A program made the position numbers and the translations under genes. Below, piece by piece: positions 50,240 to 59,360 of a DNA stretch of 64,000 nt (position 1 is its first letter; every line of letters starts with the position of its first letter). Source of the stretch: Spirochaetaceae bacterium (GTDB lineage Bacteria; Spirochaetota; Leptospiria; Leptospirales; Leptonemataceae); contig PBUB01000002.1 of NCBI GenBank assembly GCA_002729885.1, positions 239,157-303,156 of the forward strand, read 5' to 3'. The notes beneath the pieces are model-generated. The model was not told where the DNA came from and did not search any database. It worked only from the letters and a program-made list of their open reading frames with translations.

Positions 50240-53131
50240 CTATAGCTTCAGTCGCCTTCCTTTTAAAGCCAGGGAAATCTTTTCTCGAAGATCTTTCCTG
50301 GTAAATGGCTTTCTGAGATAGGAATGGAACACGCCCCGGTCCAGAGAATCCTTCAAGGACTCATATTCGTGCGCCGTTACTGCGATGACCGGCAAATGAA
50401 AATCGTTGAGTTCCTTTTTCCAGCTAGCGATTAAGTCAGCACCGTTCTGGCCTTCCAGTTCAACGTCGGCCAGGATAATATCGTATCGGTTCTCTGTGAT
50501 CTTTTTTCGCGCCTGCTCGGGATTCGCGGCCCGGTCCAGCAGGAATCTTTTTCCATCCAGGAAGCGATGTACCAGATTTGCAAGAAGATCCGAGTCTTCA
50601 ATATGCAGTACTCGTATTTCGTCCGGGAGTTCAGCTGGATCCCTCGATGGTTGATAACGACTGCCCTTTTCTGCTCTGGTTTCGCTTTCCCGTAGAGTTT
50701 CGCTTCCCGGCATGGCTTTGTTTTTCTGCAAGGGTTCTCCATCTTTTGTGACGGATAGGGGAAGATGGATTTCAAACCTGGTTCCCACCGGGCGATCCGT
50801 ATCCACGGTAATGAATCCTCCTGTAGCCGTTAATAGCAGTTGAGAAAGATACATTCCAAGGCCGGCTCCTTTCTCTCCTTCAGTACCTGCCAGGGGCTGT
50901 AACCGTCTTTCCGGGTCCAGGAGCTGGCGGGCCCGATTGGCACTCATCCCGATTCCCGTGTCATCGATGCGAATGAGCAGCAGGCTTCCGTCCCGCAGTG
51001 TGTGGATTCTTACTTCGCCTCCGCTACCCGTGTATTTGATGGCATTCATGACAATGTTTCTCACCACTACTTCCAGTGAATGGGGGTCGATGGCGACTCG
51101 AAAGTCTCCGGGCGGCGGCTCCAGCACCAGCTTTACTCCTTTCTGCTCGCTGCGAAACTGAACATCTTTTCTAACCTGCTCCAGACTATTGCTCACATTT
51201 GATTCCAGACTCTCAGATTTCTCCGAGGCCGAAGCACGGGCCCATTCCAGCAATCGCTGCAAAAGGTCCATTGCATCCTGTAGCCCGCCGCGCAACAAAT
51301 CCAGCTCATGCCCTTGTAGCGATTCTTTGCTTCTGGAAAGGTGATCCAGGAGAGTGTAACTTGTAGCCAGGGGCCCCCTCAAATCGTGGCTCAGCACAGA
51401 AAGCACAATCCTCTGAAATTCCTGATTACGAAACGACCTTTGATTCGCATCCACCAGATCCGAGACCATATTGGCGCTGCGCAGGGATAGAAGAATGTAG
51501 GGTACAATACTGAGCAAGAGTTCTCTTGTATTCTCTGCGAAAGGAAGCTTTGCCTCTCTCTGTAGAAAGATCAGGGCCCTGAGCGAATCTCCTTCGCGCA
51601 CCGGGATACAAAGCGAAGAGGGAAGATCATACGGATGGGGCCAGGTATTGAGAGCAGGATCCTCATCGTCCGGGCTACAGGTTCTTTGCAGGGAGTGTAA
51701 TTCTGAGAGATTCAGTTCCAAGTACTCTGCGCCGGTTTCTGTGAACGGAGCGGAATAGATTGCCCTCTGTTCCGGGATGTAAATGGAAAGACGTTCTAGA
51801 TGGAATGCCTTTTTCAATGACTGAAACAGGTTCAAGGCAATGGTGCCCGGCGAATCGCAACCAATTAAAGAGCGTGCAACATTGCTGAGAATTTCGGCCG
51901 CCCTCAGGGATGCGCTCACTCGTGCCTGCTCCTGTCTGGCCCGGGACGCTCCATGTGCCAGGGCAGCCACGTGCCCCATCAAAAAGAAAAGCAGCCCCAG
52001 AGAAACAAGGTAGGGACTTTGAATTGCATTTAGCTCTACCAGAATATCATGTATTACGAAGATGGAAAGTGCAAGAAAGCCTGTCCCGATCAACGCCGCC
52101 GATACAGGTTCTTCTTTGCGACCAAGAAAAATAGCTCTTCCCGCAACCACGAGCGTCGCGATAAGAAAAAAATGATTGGTTGGGGTAATCCTGGAGAACA
52201 ATGCCGGCGGCAGTATCAACACCGCCAGCGAGAAGAATAAGAAGACTGCTGTTATTACTCTCAGTGGAAACCTATGAATTTTGCCGGGAAATAGATGATT
52301 CATTGAATGCAGAAATGCAGCAGGCGAAAGCAGAACTCCCAGGTATTCGAAGCGGTAATAAAGACCAAACGGCAGGTCCGGAAATATGAGCAGAATCGGA
52401 TGCGAATTGGTACTCAATTGCCGGAGGAGGGCAAATAGAGCAAAGAATCCAAAGTACAGCGAGGCTCTGTCTGTACGGTTCAAACCAAATAGAAGAAAGG
52501 AGAAGCTGGTAGACAGAAGCAGCATTCCGGCCATTAGACTATCCACCAGAAATGTGCGATGAAGATGACTTTCTGCAGCTGTTAGCCTGCCTATTCTGGG
52601 AGCATTCCACATTCCTCCGGACTTATCGTGTCCGTTCGAAATCTGAATCAGAAGATGGATTGGAGAATCCGGTAGAGAAACCACCAGAGGACGCATTTCT
52701 CCTCTTTGTTTGTCCGGATCCTTGCTCACGGTTCCATTTCGCGCTCTCAATTCGCCATTGATCCAGAGTTCAAATGCAGTGCCCTGGTAAGGCATAAAAA
52801 GCCCGAGTTGTGGCGTTTCTTCTGGTAGCCTGATATTCAGTCTATAGGTTCCAACCCCCAGTCCTGGGACCGGACCGGACTCCATCTTGTACGAAGTCCA
52901 GGCACCGGGCACTACCTGGACAGAACAGCCTGAAGGGGCCCCGTTTTTGAAATCCGATTCCGTCAAAAGTTGGTCGGGGCAAAAGATCCATTCCCCGGAC
53001 AGCACCACCGTGGAAACCGATGCCATGGAAAGAGATTCCAGATTGGCCAGGCCTGAATTTATTTCGGGAATCTCTCTGGCACCCGCGCAGGACATAGCAA
53101 ACGCAAAAATGATGAGGGCAAATCTGTGCAT
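50240..53131 (-). CDS. Hybrid histidine kinase: 7TM-DISM-like receptor, GAF, HisKA/HATPase, receiver
   Basis: A 963-residue sensor kinase. A lipoprotein-like signal (ALIIFAFAMSCAG) is followed by a periplasmic DISM-like domain (~25-210), seven membrane helices (~215-400), a GAF-like region (~415-560), H-box VLSHDLRGPLATS (His near residue 578), N box NIVMNAIKYTGSGG, G boxes IDDTGIGMS and GAGLGMYLSQLL, then a C-terminal receiver (~840-960: LHIEDSD, IILADVEL, AVTAHE, LRKPF). All catalytic and phospho-acceptor residues are present. The start at 53131 begins the signal peptide; 53188 is a longer alternative. It is convergent with fliA and divergent from flaG. Confidence 0.92.
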   Translation of the reverse strand: MHRFALIIFAFAMSCAGAREIPEINSGLANLESLSMASVSTVVLSGEWIFCPDQLLTESDFKNGAPSGCSVQVVPGAWTSYKMESGPVPGLGVGTYRLNIRLPEETPQLGLFMPYQGTAFELWINGELRARNGTVSKDPDKQRGEMRPLVVSLPDSPIHLLIQISNGHDKSGGMWNAPRIGRLTAAESHLHRTFLVDSLMAGMLLLSTSFSFLLFGLNRTDRASLYFGFFALFALLRQLSTNSHPILLIFPDLPFGLYYRFEYLGVLLSPAAFLHSMNHLFPGKIHRFPLRVITAVFLFFSLAVLILPPALFSRITPTNHFFLIATLVVAGRAIFLGRKEEPVSAALIGTGFLALSIFVIHDILVELNAIQSPYLVSLGLLFFLMGHVAALAHGASRARQEQARVSASLRAAEILSNVARSLIGCDSPGTIALNLFQSLKKAFHLERLSIYIPEQRAIYSAPFTETGAEYLELNLSELHSLQRTCSPDDEDPALNTWPHPYDLPSSLCIPVREGDSLRALIFLQREAKLPFAENTRELLLSIVPYILLSLRSANMVSDLVDANQRSFRNQEFQRIVLSVLSHDLRGPLATSYTLLDHLSRSKESLQGHELDLLRGGLQDAMDLLQRLLEWARASASEKSESLESNVSNSLEQVRKDVQFRSEQKGVKLVLEPPPGDFRVAIDPHSLEVVVRNIVMNAIKYTGSGGEVRIHTLRDGSLLLIRIDDTGIGMSANRARQLLDPERRLQPLAGTEGEKGAGLGMYLSQLLLTATGGFITVDTDRPVGTRFEIHLPLSVTKDGEPLQKNKAMPGSETLRESETRAEKGSRYQPSRDPAELPDEIRVLHIEDSDLLANLVHRFLDGKRFLLDRAANPEQARKKITENRYDIILADVELEGQNGADLIASWKKELNDFHLPVIAVTAHEYESLKDSLDRGVFHSYLRKPFTRKDLREKISLALKGRRLKL

Positions 53132-53322
53132 GATCCGGTAGCCCTGATTCCATCGTCGAAGGGAACGAAAGTCAATGGAAAGCTGCATTCGTTCGAATAA
53201 TTCCGCTGCAGGGATCGATCCCCGGCTTTAAGGCCCATTTTTCGGATTCTAAAGCGATGTGGTCGGATTTGATTTTCCCTTTTTCCTGTCAATATTTGCA
53301 TCCGAAATATTTGCTCGGGCAT

Positions 53323-53349
53323 TAAGTAGGCCCAACCAATTGCCGAATG
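53323..53349 (+). promoter_or_regulatory. Sigma-28-type promoter of flaG
   Basis: TAAG, 15 bases, GCCGAATG: the spacing and GCCGA core match the FliA consensus TAAA-N15-GCCGATAA. It is 20 bases before the flaG ATG, which is preceded by GAGG. The matching sigma factor is encoded 3 kb upstream. Confidence 0.7.
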
Positions 53350-53369
53350 CTATTAATGAGGTATAGCCT

Positions 53370-53738
53370 ATGGACACCCTACAGGTAAATGGCATAAATC
53401 AGAACAACGGCACCGGCGCCAGGCAGCAGGCTTTTCAAGTCTCCAGGACAGAATTGGCCAGAAAGCTACAGGCCGGCAATCATCAGGACGTTGCAGATAC
53501 TCCTGAGAATCGGCAAAACGTACAGAAAGCCATCGATGCACTGGATATGTTTTCCAGTGATAAGAACACAAATACTCGCTTTCAATACGCCGTTCACGAT
53601 GAAACCGGAACGATTCAGGTAAAACTGTATAATTATCTGACCGGAGAAGTTGTTCAGGAGATTCCTTCTTCCAAGCTACTGGAATTTGCATCTCATATGC
53701 AGGAAATCTCGGGTTTGCTACTGAACGAGCAGGCCTGA
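53370..53738 (+). CDS. flaG: FlaG-family flagellar protein
   Basis: A 122-residue protein. An unstructured Gln/Asn-rich N-terminus leads into the FlaG domain: RFQYAVHDETGTIQVKLYNY, LTGEVVQEIPSSKLLEFASH and ISGLLLNEQA. The family affects flagellar filament length. A sigma-28-like promoter and a strong terminator bracket it, so it is probably a single-gene transcript. Confidence 0.9.
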   Translation: MDTLQVNGINQNNGTGARQQAFQVSRTELARKLQAGNHQDVADTPENRQNVQKAIDALDMFSSDKNTNTRFQYAVHDETGTIQVKLYNYLTGEVVQEIPSSKLLEFASHMQEISGLLLNEQA

Positions 53739-53739
53739 T

Positions 53740-53774
53740 CCCCCTCCCTGCCCGGGAGGGGGCCAGGATTTTTG
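53740..53774 (+). terminator. Intrinsic terminator after flaG
   Basis: CCCCCTCCC pairs with GGGAGGGGG across a 5-base loop, followed by CCAGGATTTTTG. It begins directly after the flaG stop codon. Confidence 0.85.
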
Positions 53775-53810
53775 TTTGCCAGGTTCTGATGGTATTCTCA
53801 GAATCCCTGG

Positions 53811-54776
53811 ATGCGTATAAGTGTAATTATTCCTACTCTGAATGAACAGGAGGACCTGCCGGTTCTCCTGGATTCTCTATCCAAACAGACCCTTCAGGAC
53901 TTTGAAGTCATCGTTGCGGATGCAGGTTCCAAAGACGATACTATAAAGATCGCAAAGAAAAATAAGGCGCGAGTTGTTCCCGGTGGAATGCCCGGAGTGG
54001 GGCGAAACCGCGGTGCAGAGGTGGCAAAAGGAGATTTCCTTTTCTTCTTTGATGCCGATGTTTCTCTCCCACCGGATTTTCTGGAGAAAGCCAACAAAGA
54101 AATGCAGGAACGTTTCCTGGATCTGGCAACATGCGAATTTCATCCGGATTCGCAACTGAAGCTGGATGAAATAATGTTTCGCTTTGCCAATCTCTCAGTA
54201 AAGCTGAATCAGGATATGAATCCTCGCGCAGCGGGATTCTGTATTTTCATTGCTCGAAGGCTTTTTGAGAGAGTAGGTGGTTTCGATGAAAGCCTGAAGC
54301 TTGCGGAGGACCATGATCTGGTTCAGAGAGCTTCAAAGTACAGGCCTCTGCGAGTTCTGGAATCTACGCATCTGAATGTGAGTGTTAGAAGACTGGAAAA
54401 GGAAGGTCGATTCTCTTTGATTCAAAAGTATTTCAAGGTAGAGATGCATCTACTGTTTAAAGGTAACGTCAAAGACGACATCGTAGATTACGAGTTTGGC
54501 AACTTCGCAAAGAAGTCCGAAAACACAAAATGGCTGGATGATCTGGAAAAGAAAATCATTCAGATGGAAAAGGCTTACAATAAGCTGTCCGGGCCAAAAG
54601 ATCAACCGCAGGATTCCGGTAAGAAGCCCAGCAAGGAAAAGAATGACCTCTTTGAAAAGATGAAAGCCGGACTGGATACTCTGGTGGATGCGTTTACGAA
54701 ATCTCCAGAGGAAAGCCTGGCTTCAGACAAGAAGTCCAGGGCAGATGCCGGCAAGGCTAAGAAGTCTAAGAAATAG
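53811..54776 (+). CDS. Family 2 glycosyltransferase with Lys-rich C-terminal tail
   Basis: A 321-residue GT-A enzyme. ISVIIPTLNEQEDLPVLLDS, FEVIVADAGSKDDT and the metal-binding FFFDADVSLP (DxD) are present, with GGFDESLKLAEDHDLVQRA near residue 160. The last ~90 residues are charged and Lys-rich (GKKPSKEKNDLFEK to KAKKSKK) and may bind a membrane or partner. It resembles GT2 enzymes that add sugars to envelope or flagellar material. Its position behind flaG hints at flagellar or surface glycosylation; that is inference. Confidence 0.9.
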   Translation: MRISVIIPTLNEQEDLPVLLDSLSKQTLQDFEVIVADAGSKDDTIKIAKKNKARVVPGGMPGVGRNRGAEVAKGDFLFFFDADVSLPPDFLEKANKEMQERFLDLATCEFHPDSQLKLDEIMFRFANLSVKLNQDMNPRAAGFCIFIARRLFERVGGFDESLKLAEDHDLVQRASKYRPLRVLESTHLNVSVRRLEKEGRFSLIQKYFKVEMHLLFKGNVKDDIVDYEFGNFAKKSENTKWLDDLEKKIIQMEKAYNKLSGPKDQPQDSGKKPSKEKNDLFEKMKAGLDTLVDAFTKSPEESLASDKKSRADAGKAKKSKK

Positions 54777-54940
54777 CCTGAAAGCCAGAGGATGGATTGC
54801 CAGATGTTGACAGGTAATGCGCCGGTTTGCATCCGACGGGCCAGCTGGACCGGCTTTGATGAGACCCTGTCTCCTCCAACGACGGGTATTCTGAAATCTG
54901 GCATTCAACTGTGTCGGCGCCAGACTCTGCCAGGTACTTC

Positions 54941-54985
54941 GCTTAGCCAGAGCTTAGCCGGAGCATATAGCCGGAGCTTGGCCAG
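54941..54985 (+). repeat. Short tandem repeat, unit ~11-13 bp
   Basis: Four imperfect copies of GCTTAGCC(A/G)GA or GC-ATAGCCGGA-like units lie in the gap between the convergent GT2 and GH1 genes. They are too short and diverged for a CRISPR or transposon. Confidence 0.55.
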
Positions 54986-54993
54986 ATTGCAGG

Positions 54994-56346
54994 TCAGGTC
55001 ATCAGGAAGTCCCGGTACCAGAGTCCGGAATCCTTTATAGTCCTTTTCTGTGTTGAAAAATCCACGTGAACGATTCCGAAGGTCTTATCGTATCCTTCTT
55101 TCCATTCCAGGTTATCCAGTAAGCTCCAAACAAAGTAACCCTTGAGGTTCACTCCTTCCTGAACGGCCTTGAGGCATTGTGCCAGGTATTCGTTTATGTA
55201 CTTTCTCCGTCGTTCATCGTGTATCTGGCCATCTTCGAACTTATCATTGTAGGCGGCCCCATTCTCTGTGATGTAGAGTGCCGGTATCTCAGGATACTCT
55301 GCGAATTTCTTCAAGATCTGATAGATACCGGCTGGATGCACCTCCCATCCCATGCTGGTTATTTCCACGTCCTTTAGAGGCTTGTGTTCCCAGAATTTTA
55401 GATAGGGCATCCACCAGGCGGATCGTACTGTTTTACGCGAATAGTGATTAATACCCAGAAAATCGAAAGGATACTGTACCATATCCATATCGTCGGGATG
55501 TATAATGGATTCCATCTTTCGCAAAAATGGTAACTCTTCTGTTGGGTAGCCTCGCCCTACAATGGGATCCACATACAAGCGATTGAAGAAGGCATCATGT
55601 CTTCTGAGCGCAGCAAGATGCCGGGGCGCATTGGAAGCAGCCTCTCCTGCCAGAGTGGATACTGTTGTGCCAATTTGAATGTCCGAGCGAACGGCGGCCA
55701 TGGCTCGGGCGGCTTTTCCCTGGGCTACCATGGTGAGGTGCGAAGCCCGTGCGAACTTTGCAGGTCCTCGCTTTTGGGGCGGAAAGTAGCCTATGCCGTA
55801 CCCCAGAAGAAGAAACACAAATGGTTCATTTAGAATGATCCAGTGCTTTACACGATCACCCAGTTCTTCTACCATCAGTCGTGCATATCCTGCGAAATGA
55901 TCTACAATCTCTCGATTCAGCCATCCACCCTTCCTTTCCAGCGCAAGGGGTAGATCCCAGTGGAACAGAGTAACATAGGGCTGGATATTGTTGGCCAGGA
56001 GTTCATCCACCAGGCGGTGATAAAAATCCAGTCCCGCTCGATTGATTCCTCCGGCAAGAGTGCCATCTGGCAGAACCCTGGGCCAGCTCACAGAGAATCT
56101 ATAGGCCTGCAGTCCCATGGATTTCATTAGAGCTACATCTTCTTTCATGCGATGGTAATGGTCGCATGCAACATTGCCGGTTTGCTTTTTTCGGATTTTT
56201 CCTCGAGCTGCAAAATCATCCCAGATAGAGGGGCCTTTACCATCTGCATCGTGGGCTCCTTCGATTTGATATGCCGCGGTGGCTGCGCCCCAGACGAAGT
56301 CTCCAAAATCCGATGCTTTAAGTTTTCCGGCTGCGGATGGGTCCAT
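54994..56346 (-). CDS. GH1 family beta-glucosidase
   Basis: A 450-residue enzyme, usual length for GH1. The start DFVWGAATAAYQIEGAHDAD matches the family N-terminal signature. The acid/base Glu is in HWIILNEPF and the nucleophile Glu in LYITENGAAYND. There is no signal peptide, so it is cytoplasmic. It hydrolyses beta-glucosides or related beta-glycosides; the precise aglycone specificity cannot be read. It is a single gene on the minus strand. Confidence 0.95.
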   Translation of the reverse strand: MDPSAAGKLKASDFGDFVWGAATAAYQIEGAHDADGKGPSIWDDFAARGKIRKKQTGNVACDHYHRMKEDVALMKSMGLQAYRFSVSWPRVLPDGTLAGGINRAGLDFYHRLVDELLANNIQPYVTLFHWDLPLALERKGGWLNREIVDHFAGYARLMVEELGDRVKHWIILNEPFVFLLLGYGIGYFPPQKRGPAKFARASHLTMVAQGKAARAMAAVRSDIQIGTTVSTLAGEAASNAPRHLAALRRHDAFFNRLYVDPIVGRGYPTEELPFLRKMESIIHPDDMDMVQYPFDFLGINHYSRKTVRSAWWMPYLKFWEHKPLKDVEITSMGWEVHPAGIYQILKKFAEYPEIPALYITENGAAYNDKFEDGQIHDERRRKYINEYLAQCLKAVQEGVNLKGYFVWSLLDNLEWKEGYDKTFGIVHVDFSTQKRTIKDSGLWYRDFLMT

Positions 56347-56512
56347 GGGGCCAGTACATCATTTCCTGCGTTGCTGGCAATCGGTTCGACGGGTTCTGCT
56401 GGCCCATTCCCGTTTACTGACATCAGGTGTCCCGCAGGCTGAATCCGCAGTCGTGGCCCGGGCACCAGGAAATTGCGTTGAACTTACTTCATACTGTTAA
56501 TAGATCTGCTGC

Positions 56513-56842
56513 ATGACAGATATAAGCAGACCGGGCTGGAAACGATGGGTCCTGAGGCTTACACTGGCGATTCTTATTCTGATCGTCCCGCCATTTCTGG
56601 TCAGCGCAGGGCTGGTTACTCTGGTAGTTATTCAGGACTACAACGGCATCTGTCCCGGGATCATGGATATTCCGGCCTACGAATGTAGCGTCTGGGAGTT
56701 TGCCGCCAGAAATAGTATAAGCCCTTTCGCCCTCCCCCTGCATTTGCTCATCTTCATGGCCTATTTTGCCATCGCCTTTCCAGGTATCACCGCGGTGCTT
56801 ATCTGGAAATGGTTCAATGAAAAACAGCCCTCTGCTTCCTGA
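56513..56842 (+). CDS. Small membrane protein of unknown function
   Basis: A 109-residue protein with two membrane helices (~15-40: LTLAILILIVPPFLVSAGLV; ~75-100: LLIFMAYFAIAFPGITAVLI). A Cys pair (ICPGIMDIPAYEC) lies in the presumed periplasmic loop. No family recognised. It shares a terminator region with the convergent rpsD gene. Confidence 0.7.
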   Translation: MTDISRPGWKRWVLRLTLAILILIVPPFLVSAGLVTLVVIQDYNGICPGIMDIPAYECSVWEFAARNSISPFALPLHLLIFMAYFAIAFPGITAVLIWKWFNEKQPSAS

Positions 56843-56879
56843 TTTCTGGCCGGAGCAGAAGCCCCATCGGACAATAAAA

Positions 56880-56905
56880 AAGGCGACCCTGAGGCCGCCT
56901 TTTCG
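56880..56905. terminator. Bidirectional intrinsic terminator
   Basis: AAGGCG-A-CC pairs with GG-C-CGCCTT. T runs follow on the plus side (CTTTTCG) and on the minus side (CTTTTTTATTG), so it serves both the small membrane protein and rpsD. Confidence 0.8.
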
Positions 56906-56946
56906 TTCCAGAAAGCAATGCTTTACTGGTAACTATTTCAGTCCTA

Positions 56947-57564
56947 TTACTTGGAGTAGAACTCTATAATCTTCTGGATGTTGATCCTGGTAACAGGCAC
57001 ATCGTCTGGAGACGTGATGCCCATATATTTACCGGAAATTCCATCTTCCTGGAGTTCCAGGTAAGGAGTGGGGTTGTTTCCTGCAGGTCGGGCTTCCAGT
57101 GCAAATTTTACACGATCCAGCTCTTTCGATGCAGGATGAACGCCGACTACCTCACCAACTTTTACCTGGTAGCTGGGAATATCTACACTCTGACCATCCA
57201 CAATAACGTGGCCATGGTTGATGAGCTGTCTGGCATCGAAGATGCTTCGAGCAAGACCCAGTCGATAAACCAGGGTCATGAGTCGAGATTCCAGCATGTA
57301 AAGGAAGTTATCTGCTTTGTTTCCTTGCAGTTTGGATGATTTCTCAAACGTCTTGAAGAATTGCTTTTCCATCATTCCGTAAGTCAGACGAAGCTTTTGC
57401 TTTTCCAGCAACTGCTCACCATACGGAGATCGCTTTCTTCGGCGAGAGCCGGGGCGGTGTCCAGGTGCATAGGGTCGCTTGATGGACGGACATTTTGGAT
57501 GGTTGTAAAGGCAATAACCTACCGTACGGCAGATCTTATGCTTGGGTTTTCGAATTGTAGCCAT
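56947..57564 (-). CDS. rpsD: 30S ribosomal protein S4
   Basis: A 205-residue primary 16S rRNA-binding protein that nucleates small-subunit assembly. The N-terminus includes [35 protein letters not shown] and [16 protein letters not shown]. The S4 RNA-binding domain follows ([20 protein letters not shown]). The three N-terminal Cys could be part of a zinc site, though the full C+ pattern is not evident. It stands alone, away from the usual rpsM-rpsK-rpsD-rpoA cluster, and is bracketed by its own terminator. Confidence 0.95.
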   Translation of the reverse strand: MATIRKPKHKICRTVGYCLYNHPKCPSIKRPYAPGHRPGSRRRKRSPYGEQLLEKQKLRLTYGMMEKQFFKTFEKSSKLQGNKADNFLYMLESRLMTLVYRLGLARSIFDARQLINHGHVIVDGQSVDIPSYQVKVGEVVGVHPASKELDRVKFALEARPAGNNPTPYLELQEDGISGKYMGITSPDDVPVTRINIQKIIEFYSK

Positions 57565-58019
57565 TTTCCTCTAATCCCGTGGCCTGTCCTCGGAAACCTG
57601 TAGGTTCGAAGTTAGCTCATCGGGGGCAGCCGCTAATTTTGTCCGCTGGACTCATCCACCGGACGCGGTGTTTCAGCTCATTAAAAAATGAGCCTGCCAG
57701 AGGTCAGAGCGCCAGAGAAGCCCTGTCTGTAAACTGAAAAAGGCTTCGCAAGCTCTCTACGGAAGTGTTTTCCCGCGGCCCCGGGTTCGTCTGTCCAGAG
57801 GATCGCTGTTCGGTCTGCGGGGGCCTGAATAATACTTCAGCCGGCGGTCTGCAGAATGCGACATAATCTCGGCCTTTGTCGCAAACGGAGCAATGTGACA
57901 TAATCCAGCCCATTGTCGCTTCCCGGTTAATGCGACATAATCCACCGCGAACCCAGCCGTGGGTTATTCCAATAACAATCCTGCTTGCCCGTGCCGACCG
58001 GGCTGTGGACCTGTACGGG
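57565..58019. other. Divergent rpsD/serB region
   Basis: 455 bases without a convincing gene. The part next to serB (57858-57968) contains the 37-bp promoter repeats described separately. The rest shows no RNA gene or ORF with coding character. Confidence 0.5.
57858..57968 (+). promoter_or_regulatory. Three tandem 37-bp repeats forming tandem serB promoters
   Basis: Units start at 57858, 57895 and 57932, exactly 37 bases apart. Each begins G(C/T)GACATAATC, and the first two contain TTGTCGC. The TTGTCG of one unit lies 17 bases before the CATAAT of the next, giving two sigma-70-like promoters (57876-57904 and 57913-57941). GCGACA and TGTCGC also form inverted repeats around each -10 box, possible operator sites. 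Confidence 0.6.
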
Positions 58020-59360
58020 ATGTCCGATACTCTTCCAGGAAATTCCTCTCAGAGCAGGGAGCCACTTCAGCCCAGATTGCAGGAGGCCACTCGATCCGGG
58101 TTACTATTGATCAACATTTCTGGTGTGGATCGTCCGGGCATTACCCGAGCAATTACGGAAGTTCTGGCCCATTACAACGTCCAGATCCTGGATATGGGGC
58201 AGTCCGTAATCCACGAAAGCCTTTCCCTGGGAATTCTGATTCGCATACCGCCGGAGCAGCAGGGGGCTCCAGTGCTCAAGGATCTGCTCTTTCGAGCCCA
58301 TGACTTTGGAATCCCTATCAACTTCACACCTATTGATCAGCAATCCTACGATCGATGGGTGGGGCATGGAGGATTACCCAGATACATCGTAACCCTTCTG
58401 GGAAGAGATCTACGGGCCGGTCATGTGCATCAGGTGACCAGGTTGATTGCGGATCAGGGTTTGAACATTAACTCCATTCGCAGACTTTCGCGACGCATTC
58501 CAGGTGGCGAACTGGCAGATCTGGATCAGTCTATGGAGCCGGAAAAACCGGTGGAAGGTTCACGGCGAAGACCGCCTGTCTGTCTCGAGTTCCAGGTCAG
58601 TGGAGCGGATGTAGATTTCTCCGGATTGAAAGAGACGTTACTTTCGGCAACATCGGAACTGGGAGTGGATATTGCATTCCAGAAGGATGATCTGTATCGA
58701 AGAAACCGTAGATTGATTGCATTCGATATGGATTCTACTTTGATTCAGGCGGAGGTCATTGATGAACTGGCCCGAGAAGCAGGTGTAGGCGAAGAGGTGT
58801 CACGCATAACCGAAAGTGCGATGCGCGGCGAAATCGATTTTAATGAAAGCTTCAAGCGACGGGTGGGGCTGCTAAAAGGAATGTCCACGGAGTTCCTGGA
58901 AGGAATCTATGAAAGACTGCCGGTAACAGAAGGAGCTCCTCATCTAATCAAGGTGCTTAAATCCATAGGCTATAGAACGGTTATCCTTTCCGGTGGATTT
59001 ACCTTCTTTGGCGAGAGATTACGAAAACGCCTGGGCATGGATTACATTTTCGCAAACGAGCTGGTAATCCGTGATGGCCATGTAACCGGTGAAGTGCAGG
59101 AGCCCATAGTAAACGGCCAGAGAAAGGCACAGCTACTGGCAGAGATTGCCGAGAAGGAAGGAGTGCGAAAGGAACAGGTTATTGCAGTGGGCGACGGGGC
59201 CAACGATCTTCCTATGCTGGGAATGGCCGGTCTGGGAATTGCCTTTCGTGCCAAGCCGGTTGTGCGAAAGGAAGCCGATCAAGCCATCAGTAACCTGGGT
59301 CTGGATGCCATCCTGTATCTACTGGGTTACCGGCATGAAGACTTCCCGGACGAGCTCTAG
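58020..59360 (+). CDS. serB: Phosphoserine phosphatase with two ACT domains (SerB)
   Basis: A 446-residue enzyme for the last step of serine biosynthesis. ACT1 (~25-105: LLLINISGVDRPGITRAITE) and ACT2 (~125-210: YIVTLLGRDLRAGHVHQVTR) precede the HAD domain (~230-446) with the nucleophile loop IAFDMDSTLIQAEVIDELA, ILSGGFTFFGERL, and GDGANDLPML. ACT domains probably bind serine for feedback control, as in SerB2 proteins. The start at 58020 was chosen over 57876 because the longer form would run through the promoter repeats. It ends convergent with the next gene, their stop codons overlapping by 3 bases. Confidence 0.94.
   Translation: MSDTLPGNSSQSREPLQPRLQEATRSGLLLINISGVDRPGITRAITEVLAHYNVQILDMGQSVIHESLSLGILIRIPPEQQGAPVLKDLLFRAHDFGIPINFTPIDQQSYDRWVGHGGLPRYIVTLLGRDLRAGHVHQVTRLIADQGLNINSIRRLSRRIPGGELADLDQSMEPEKPVEGSRRRPPVCLEFQVSGADVDFSGLKETLLSATSELGVDIAFQKDDLYRRNRRLIAFDMDSTLIQAEVIDELAREAGVGEEVSRITESAMRGEIDFNESFKRRVGLLKGMSTEFLEGIYERLPVTEGAPHLIKVLKSIGYRTVILSGGFTFFGERLRKRLGMDYIFANELVIRDGHVTGEVQEPIVNGQRKAQLLAEIAEKEGVRKEQVIAVGDGANDLPMLGMAGLGIAFRAKPVVRKEADQAISNLGLDAILYLLGYRHEDFPDEL

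Noticed and set aside
57597..57650. tRNA-like T-loop (GGTTCGA) near rpsD
   Set aside because: No acceptor, D or anticodon stems can be built around it.
57858..57968. CRISPR-like array (37-bp period)
   Set aside because: Only ~11-17 bases of each unit are conserved, there are three units and no cas genes. The -35/-10 spacing explains the repeats better.
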